In this document: positions 57,522 through 64,000 of the stretch, one piece after another | How the letters are laid out: each line of letters begins with the position of its first letter | Position numbering within the stretch: position 1 is the stretch's first letter | Assembly: GCF_000004075.3 (NCBI RefSeq) | Contig: NC_026657.2 | Location: 9,238,001-9,302,000 of the forward strand | Length of the DNA: 64,000 nucleotides | Origin: Cucumis sativus | Lineage: Eukaryota > Streptophyta > Magnoliopsida > Cucurbitales > Cucurbitaceae | Direction: 5' to 3' | The notes under the pieces: generated by a model | Seen by the model: only the letters and a program-made list of their open reading frames with translations | Database searches by the model: none | Told to the model about the DNA's origin: nothing | Program-made: the position numbers and the translations under genes

Positions 57522-60472
57522 ATGGCTTCGACATCAACTAACGGTCCCATGTACAAGATTGACCCTGCTCATCATTTTCAGTCTATAGTAAGTAGTTTAG
57601 CACATTTAGAAAACAGTACACGTACAATAAAGGCTAAATTGAAACCGGATCAATTAACCTTATTTAGAAATACAAAGTTCGGCCACTTTTTGGATCTGAA
57701 TATAATCTTTAATGGGCCGCTCATCCACTACTTATTGTTAAGAGAGGTGGAAGATGAAAGGGTTGATCACATAAGTTTCAAGATAGGAGAAGTCGTGTGC
57801 AGTTTTGGAAGGAGAGAATTTAATATGATGACGGGTCTATGGAGTTCTCAACCAGAGCCTATTGATTTGGTTGGGAATAGTAGGTTGTTGGAGAAGTTCT
57901 TCGAACAAAAAAAGTGTATTTATATAAGTGACTTAGAGGACACATTTGTGGAATACGAGGGGGATGACGATGACGATGACATAGTTAAATTAGCTCTAGT
58001 TTACTTTATAGAGATGTCATTGTTAGGAAAAGATAGGCGGACGAAAGTGGACCGAACTTTATTTAGGATTGCAGATGATTGGACCACATTTAACAATTAC
58101 GATTGGGGAGGGTTGGTTTTTGGACGTACACTTTCTGCCTTAAAACGAGCCTTGGACATGCAACATGCGAAGGGAAAGAATAAATCAACTAAGACAAAAT
58201 ATACTGTCATGGGATTTCCGCAGGCGTTACAGGTATGTTACTTTACTTCCTATGCACATATTTATATATACATATATCTTGGGACACTTGCTAAACTTGT
58301 TTTGTTGAACATGGAATAGGTTTGGGCATATGAGTCTATACCAACCATCACTGAATGTGGTGTACATAAAGTAAGCAACGATGCAATACCACGAATGCTG
58401 AGGTGGGTGTGCGAACTATCGCCGAAGTCTCATGTCCTACAGAGGCAGGTGTTTGACTCACCAATGGTAAGTATCAACAAACAGTAACTTACCGAATGCA
58501 TGACTTTGTTCCTTTATGTTTTGACTAACTAACTACATTTCCACTTTGTAGTTCTTAATTAACGTGGTAATTGAGATGATGCCTGAAGAGGAGGAGCATC
58601 TAAGAATGTCTTCAGGGGAACTTGTTGAGAAAACTCATCCATATAACACCGTTTCTGAGAAGAATGGTGATTCAAAACGACCAGGAGAAGCTAGTAATGA
58701 TGACAATGACTGCAAAAAGAGTAAGAAAAAGAAGAAGTGGAAGTCTAAGATGAAAGAAGTTGTTCGAAAACTCAAATATCGAGTAGCGGTTCTCGAGAAT
58801 GAACGTGAAAGCCTAAAATCAATGCTGTCGACTATATTGAAACACCTTGAAGTTCAAAAAAAGGTTAGGAATCAAAGTTTGTTTAACATTTTCAAAGTTT
58901 GTTTAACGTTACCAATACATTTTGACATTTCCAAAGGGTGAAGAAGGAGACTGCACGGGAGTTGAAGGTCATGATGCCCAGACCGAAGATGTTGACACAC
59001 CCGGTACACCTTCTTGGTTGAGGATGCCCAAGGAGGATGACACAAGTGATGGGGTGAAACATGTTGAACGTCAAAAGCAGGTTAGGAATCAAAGTTCTGT
59101 AGTGGGGTGAAAATCATCCTTACTAATGCTTTATCCTTAGTAATGCATTTTGACCTTCCATAGGGTGTCGAAGCAAACCGCACGGAGGATGACACAATGG
59201 ATGAGTTGGATAAGAAGGTTCATATTCATTCGGAGGAGCCAGTAGACGTCGTTGACGATTTGAACGAGGAAATTGGAGTAAAAAGTCTTACTTATTTTGA
59301 TTCAGACGTCATGGAAATAGAACCATTATCCACTGAACGACCACATGTTCGGCCCGCACGTAGCAAGCGTGCAAGTGTATACTTGTCAACCCCCTTCACA
59401 GCTTTAGATAAACGGACTACAAAATCAATCACCACCACCTCTCAGTCTCAACCATCCGTCTATGATCCTATGCACAAAATACCTGACGCCCATTTAGATC
59501 GACTCAGAGCTTGGATCACAGACAAGCGTACGAAAGATGAGGTGCGTGAAACTTTTCACGGGAAAAAATCGAAGGAGTTTTTCAGAGACTTGTTCATGTG
59601 TCGTCGGTGGTTGGCGGATGAGGTTAGAACTTTTCTCATTATTTCTTATTTACAGTTTTAGAGCACTTAGTACCTTCAAGAAGTTGGTTTGATCGCATAA
59701 CCGAATTAAATGCTTTATTTTGTTTCTATTAGCATTTGGATGCACTGTTTCTTCTCATTCGCTTCAACATTAAGACAGCCATGATACCTACTGCTCAAAA
59801 CTTCACAACTGTAGACACACTATTCATGGTTTGTACTCGCAACCATACTTTATGTACTGAGTTTGCTTTTGATATTTGTCTTATTGTCTCATTGTATACA
59901 TGCATGTGTGTTTTTTTTCCTTCCAGCGACTATTAGTTGCGAAGTGGCCTGAATACCAAGAATGTATTAAAGAGAATCGACCATTTCACTGGAAGGAGGA
60001 GTATCGGTTGGTTGACTATGTTGTCGGATCAAAACAAGACTGTCAAGATCCTTGGGTGAATGTTGATTACATTTACTCTCCATTCAATATCCATGGCAAT
60101 CATTGGATTCTATTATGCTTGGACTTGGTACGTTGTCAAGTTAAGGTATGGGATTCGCTTCCGTCGCTGACGAGTGCCGAAGATATGAGAAGCATATTAG
60201 AGCCAATTCAAGAGATGGTGCCAAATTTGCTCGATGCTACTGGATTCTTTGTTAGGAGAGGCGGATCATCAACACACAAGGAACCTTGGCCACTTGTCAT
60301 TGTCGACTCCATTCCACTTCAACGCAACAATAGTGATTGTGGTGTATTTACAATTAAGTATTTCGAATATGAAGCTTCTGGTTTAGATGTAGCTACATTA
60401 TGTCAAGAAAACATGTCATATTTTAGAAAACAATTGGCATTTCAATTATGGACCAACAATCCCATGTATTGA
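57522..60472 (+). CDS. DUF1985 / Ulp1-type SUMO-protease-like protein carried by a MULE
   Basis: Exons 57522-58232, 58320-58466, 58552-58863, 58937-59080, 59164-59622, 59733-59828 and 59927-60472 (TGA) give 804 residues with all introns GT-AG and in phase 0. Residues about 40-230 are a DUF1985-like domain (LTLFRNTKFGHFLDLN, EVVCSFGRREFNMMTGL). Around 320-390 there is a Lys-rich stretch followed by a coiled coil (KEVVRKLKYRVAVLENERES). Exons 4 and 5 are short acidic linkers with a repeated E-DD-T pattern. Exon 7 is the Ulp1 C48 peptidase domain with all expected catalytic residues: H682 in GNHWILL, D699 in VWDSL, Q755 in SIPLQRNNSDCG and C761. Ulp1 enzymes remove SUMO from targets; substrate and role within transposons are unknown. 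The host gene family it came from has no DUF1985 as a rule. Reading frame and catalytic core look whole. Confidence 0.85.
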
Positions 60473-60594
60473 CTTTCAGTTTCAACTTTTGAAGGAATTG
60501 TATATGTTCCAAACTATGTACATAAATAGTTTTATATAATGGAATGAAGACCATTTTTGTTTTTTGGTATGCAATTTTTATTTCATTATCTTGG

Positions 60595-60676
60595 AAAATT
60601 GTAAAGTGTGCAGAACTTTTATATAATGTACAACAATGCAGGTGAAAAATTGTAAAGTGTGCAGAACTTTTATATA
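60595..60676. repeat. Direct repeat, 31 bp, period 51
   Basis: AAAATTGTAAAGTGTGCAG and the following CAGAACTTTTATATA occur at 60595-60625 and again at 60646-60676, just after the Ulp1 stop and probably in its 3' UTR. Confidence 0.85.
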
Positions 60677-60990
60677 GACATTCTTGATGTGTTACCGGTG
60701 GTGGAGCAGAGGTTTATGGTGGCTGCGGAACTGATTTATATATAGCCTCACGTAGCAGGTTTTCATTATAAAAACATCTTATGTACGAACAATTGATCCT
60801 CATTACCAATAGCAGCATTTTGATCTGTGTCTTGTTCTGTACCTTTGCTGTTAACCAGCCGGCTTTATACATTACTTAAAATTAGCTCAGTCTTGCTACT
60901 ACCTGAACTTTCAGAGTCAACTCATTACTACTGCATTGAGATTACTATGCTTGAGATTACTATGCTTGAAGAGGTGGTTCATATGCTTGA

Positions 60991-61595
60991 AGATTTGAAT
61001 CATTACTACTGCAGTAGCAAAAGGAGAGCAGTTATTGAGTTCTAAAGCACACAATATTATTTACTTCTCATGGATTGTTCAAACATTATTCTTTGCAGCT
61101 TTGGAGTTGTTCTAATGGAAGTACCAACATAAAAGAAGCCCATTTTCTAAGACAACTGCCAGGAAAACAACAGGAAAGCAGAATGAGATATCTAAAAGGT
61201 AATCTGAAAGAGATGGTAGATCCCAGCATATCAAAGTGGAGAACGCAGTCAAAGTGGTAAGGATCGCACTTCGCTGCACGACTAAGATTCCATCTACAAG
61301 GCCCTTCATGCAAATGGTGGTTCATATGCTTGAAGAGGCTGAACCTTGTAAAAACTAAAAGTAGCAAAAGCTTTGCATTTATTACTACTGCACACTTTAA
61401 GTAATCAGCAAGAGGCTTCAAATGCAGCAAGGGCTGAACCTTTAAGTAATCAGCAAGGGCTGAACCTTGTAAAAACTAACAGAGGCTGAACCTTGAAGAT
61501 GAATGTAAAAACTAAAAGTAATCAGCAAGATTTGCATCATTAATACTGCAGTAGCAAAAGGAGAGCATTTATTGAGTTCTAAAGCACACAATATT
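60991..61595. repeat. 68-bp direct repeats flanking a captured kinase fragment
   Basis: A 68-base unit containing ACTGCAGTAGCAAAAGGAGA and ending AAGCACACAATATT occurs at 60991-61058 and 61528-61595 with few differences. Everything between, including the receptor-kinase fragment, is bracketed. The segment just inside each copy carries shortened repeats of the kinase tail (GCTGAACCTTGTAAAAACTA and related pieces), so the block has been duplicated and shuffled. Confidence 0.88.
61099..61358 (+). pseudogene. Captured C-terminal fragment of an LRR receptor-like kinase
   Basis: An acceptor-like CTTTGCAG ends at 61098. It is followed by codons for FGVVLMEV, the kinase subdomain IX motif usually written SFGVVLLEL. 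Further on, one frame reads NLKEMVDPSISK (to about 61236) and the next frame reads VENAVKVVRIALRCTTKIPS, TRPFMQMVVHMLEEAEPCKN and stops at 61356-61358. This is the end of a HAESA/RLK7/HAIKU2-type leucine-rich-repeat kinase. The two pieces are one frame apart near 61234, and the part between FGVVLMEV and NLKEM is diverged. There is no LRR region and no N-lobe, so it cannot make a kinase. It lies between the two MULE genes, as expected of transduplicated host DNA. Confidence 0.72.
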
Positions 61596-61901
61596 GTCAT
61601 AATAGGATTTCAAGTCTTTCTCAAAAAGCTTGAAATGCCAAAGGAGTAAATATTCTATAAACAGTTCACTGTAGGATAAAAAAAAAAGAGAAGGAAAGTC
61701 TTGAAGTTGCAGAAGAAAAGTCTTCAACTTAGAATTGTCAGTGAGATGACTTTAGTGATCTTGCAAACAACACAGGACACAATTTTATAAGCATCTTCCA
61801 CCTGCATTAAAAAAATGAACCTTTTTTACATCGTGATCATGCAAACAACGCAAGCACAAACCAAGCAAGTATAAAACTATTACTACGTACCAAGACGGGT
61901 A

Positions 61902-64000
61902 CTAATCTTGTATGCTCGACTTCTGGATGTATGAAATTGGATTGGTACACGTTAATCTATTGTGGCCTGTTTCTTTACATCGACCACATTTATGCAATTT
62001 TGGTGCTTCACCGACACTTGGAATCCTCTTTTTCTTCGGTCGACCAACTCTTTTGACTACTTTCGGAGGTAAGACAGTCATATGTACATATTCTTCGGTT
62101 GTCTTCCATTCCGACTGATTCCCAACTGGGTAGACGGCCTCCGAATATGCTGCCAACAAACATTCATTAGTGTAATAGTTAGCACATAAGCTATAAACAT
62201 TTATATTGCGATCCCGTGCAACAGCAATGGCATGTGCGCATGGTAGTTGCTCAGCTTGAAACTCCTTACAAGTGCACTCTTGAGTATGAAGATTTATGAC
62301 CTCCTCTTTATCTAAATCTTTAACATGGAATTGGTAACAATCAATTGGGTTGACTTTCATTGTCAAAGCTCGTTCTTGTTTCTTTTGTAGAACTAACTCT
62401 GCCCATTTAGTCAATGTAGACGTCACTTTAATGCCTTCTTCTCGACGCTCCCAAAACCAACGTTGTAGCAAAGCTCGAACATGTTCAAGGAATGAAGCAA
62501 TAGGCAAATCTCTAGGTTCTTTCAGTATAGAATTCATGGACTCTGCTATATTTGTTGTCATCATATTATATCGTCTTCCTGGACAGTGAAAACGAGACCA
62601 ACGTGTTATTCCAACATCGTTTAAATATTTTCCTGAATCATTAGGAAATGCAAGAATACTTCTCCACGCTTCTGAGAACGTTGATTCACGGTATGTTCTA
62701 GATGCATTGTAAAACAAAGTAGCTATAGTGTCATTCTTGTATTTATCATTCAAATTTTGAGTCAAGTGTTGGACACAAAGTCCATGGAATGCGGAGGGAA
62801 AAACCGATGCAATACACTTAGAAAAACATGTTTTTCGATCTGTCACGAAGCCTAGATTAGGCACCTCTCCTATTGCACCTTTCAATTTCTCTAAGAACCA
62901 CTGTATTGAAGCATCTGTTTCTCTGTCCACCACTCCAAAGGCAAGAGGATAAATTTGATTGTTACCATCCAAGCAAACAGCAACTATCAACTGACCCCGA
63001 TATTTGTTCTTAAGGAATGTTCCATCCATGACTATAACCGGTCTAATGCAGTTTAAGAATCCTCGAACACATGGACCAACAGCCATAAAAAGATATTTGA
63101 AGAAACGATTATCTTCAAGTTCCATGTGAAATATTGTACCTACATTTGCAAGTTTGAGAGCTTCACCATATCTAAGCAATAGATTATATGACTCTTCAGG
63201 ACACCCGCGCACTCGTTCATACGCATTTTCTCTAGCGCGCCATGCTTTTTCATAACTCATATTTATGCCATAGTCTTGCCTCATGTCTTCTATGATATCA
63301 CGCGGTTTGTATAGACGACCGACTCCCTTGAACTTTGACTTTATTAATTCTCCAACAACCCAAGATTTTGCTTGCCTATGGTCACGATTCAAAACGTCAA
63401 GAGAACACGAATGAACTTTGACATACTTTTTAATCTTAAATATATTTGAATCCTTCAATCTCATCGCTCGCAGTCTCCAACCACACTTGTTGTCAATGCA
63501 TCTAACAAAGAGAACCTCTTTTGTAGACTTTTTTACTACAAACTGAAAATTTTTTTTCATTGCCAAGACACTTAATCTCATTGACAAATCTTTTTTGGAA
63601 AAAAATATTTGTCCTACATCAAACTCCTCACTTGTAGAGCTTTCTTCGGACCAATCATTCATGTCTGTCTTCAACTTTTGGCTAGAAGAGCTGTAACGAA
63701 CTTTAGATTTTCCTTTGCAATCTTTTGTAGGACCATCTCTATGTTGTGGGATGTCAAATGATTCACTATTCATCTCTACTGGCTCCCATGTAAAAGTCTC
63801 ATCTTTCGAATCATATGACTCATATGATTCCCATATAGCCGAAGTGGTCCCTATCACGTTATCACACAAGCCAACTTCAACTTCACGAACATGGACTTCA
63901 TTCTCATTTAATGTATCCATTACAATTGGAGGATGAGGGTTTAAGTTATGAGCTTGGTTGCTGCCAGATACTGAATTGTAATCTTTGCTTAACACTTTTT
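61902..64000 (-). CDS. MURA-type Mutator-like transposase, 5' end at or beyond window edge
   Basis: One uninterrupted frame runs from near the right edge to TAG/TAA-type stop at 61902-61904. The first ATG in view is at 63920 (MDTLNENEV), giving 672 residues; the frame stays open upstream to the edge, so the true start may lie outside. Numbering from the edge-proximal codon at 63995: MuDR N-terminal DNA-binding domain about 125-200, MULE DDE catalytic domain about 320-490 with D324 in VMDGTF, D386 in FVTDRK and E485 in NIAESMN, plus the C407-x2-H410 pair (CVQH). A SWIM zinc finger follows (C574, C576, C586, H588), then a GRPKKKR AT-hook-like stretch and a CCHC knuckle CGRCKETGHNRLTC. All catalytic residues are present. 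The enzyme cuts and joins element ends. Only the outer 5' part cannot be judged. Confidence 0.9.
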   Translation of the reverse strand, partial: KVLSKDYNSVSGSNQAHNLNPHPPIVMDTLNENEVHVREVEVGLCDNVIGTTSAIWESYESYDSKDETFTWEPVEMNSESFDIPQHRDGPTKDCKGKSKVRYSSSSQKLKTDMNDWSEESSTSEEFDVGQIFFSKKDLSMRLSVLAMKKNFQFVVKKSTKEVLFVRCIDNKCGWRLRAMRLKDSNIFKIKKYVKVHSCSLDVLNRDHRQAKSWVVGELIKSKFKGVGRLYKPRDIIEDMRQDYGINMSYEKAWRARENAYERVRGCPEESYNLLLRYGEALKLANVGTIFHMELEDNRFFKYLFMAVGPCVRGFLNCIRPVIVMDGTFLKNKYRGQLIVAVCLDGNNQIYPLAFGVVDRETDASIQWFLEKLKGAIGEVPNLGFVTDRKTCFSKCIASVFPSAFHGLCVQHLTQNLNDKYKNDTIATLFYNASRTYRESTFSEAWRSILAFPNDSGKYLNDVGITRWSRFHCPGRRYNMMTTNIAESMNSILKEPRDLPIASFLEHVRALLQRWFWERREEGIKVTSTLTKWAELVLQKKQERALTMKVNPIDCYQFHVKDLDKEEVINLHTQECTCKEFQAEQLPCAHAIAVARDRNINVYSLCANYYTNECLLAAYSEAVYPVGNQSEWKTTEEYVHMTVLPPKVVKRVGRPKKKRIPSVGEAPKLHKCGRCKETGHNRLTCTNPISYIQKSSIQD

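Larger units (their letters stand above)
60473..61901. other. Spacer between the two MULE genes
   Basis: 3' UTR of the Ulp1 gene, the repeat-flanked receptor-kinase debris (60991-61595), then the 3' side of the transposase gene. Apart from the listed repeats and fragment, no open gene is supported. Confidence 0.6.
57008..64000. mobile_element. Mutator-like element with convergent Ulp1 protease and MURA transposase
   Basis: A DUF1985/Ulp1 protease gene (57522-60472, +) and a MURA-type transposase (61902 to beyond 63920, -) face each other, as mudrA and mudrB do in maize MuDR. The 1.4 kb between them holds repeats and a captured receptor-kinase piece. MULEs carrying an Ulp1-like gene are known in plants (Kaonashi elements in Arabidopsis, CUMULE in melon). 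Both genes lack visible breaks, so the element may be young. The limits given are provisional: no terminal inverted repeat or 9-bp target duplication was found, and the right end lies outside the window. Confidence 0.8.

Overview
The window is nuclear DNA of a flowering plant, almost certainly a eudicot. It shows short exons with GT-AG introns, very AT-rich intergenic DNA with many poly-A/T tracts and microsatellites, and plant-specific genes (PHO1, fibrillin, RIC/CRIB, long-chain alcohol oxidase). A cucurbit is my best guess, because a Mutator-like element carrying an Ulp1-type protease was described in melon as CUMULE. That is recall and inference, not proof.

Layout. 1-579 is the last part of a PHO1 phosphate exporter (+). 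1362-5917 is a fatty alcohol oxidase (FAO3-like, -). 10029-13468 is a WD40-like protein of the At4g14310 type (-). 15538-17160 is fibrillin 4 (+). 18024-18976 is a RIC1-like CRIB protein (-). 20667-23299 is glycolipid transfer protein GLTP1 (-). 27439-28006 is a MazG-type dCTP pyrophosphatase (-). 31829-33509 and 35330-36896 are two tandem ribosomal protein eL14 genes (+). 37443-38892 is an ENTH epsin-like protein (-). 40378-41103 is a C2H2 protein with a C-terminal EAR motif (-). 43869-48738 is a casein kinase 1-like kinase (-). 54154-56014 is splicing factor SF3B5 (-). The eleven multi-exon models other than the window-truncated PHO1 (both eL14 copies included) were built by hand, and in each the exon lengths sum to a whole number of codons.

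From about 57 kb to the right edge lies a Mutator-like DNA transposon. A 7-exon DUF1985/Ulp1 cysteine protease gene (+) converges on an uninterrupted MURA-type transposase (-). Between them is a broken, shuffled piece of a leucine-rich-repeat receptor kinase, flanked by 68-bp direct repeats. Upstream of the protease is a 178-bp tandem repeat. A separate 370-bp hAT-type MITE with an 8-bp target duplication sits in the first intron of SF3B5.

The host genes are mostly unrelated housekeeping genes. Their order is informative: by recalled Arabidopsis loci they interleave neighbours from At3g23350-23430, At4g14310-14342 and At2g33460-33470, as expected for an ancestral gene order that Arabidopsis has fractionated. 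No rRNA, tRNA, CRISPR array or recognisable retroviral or LTR fossil was found.
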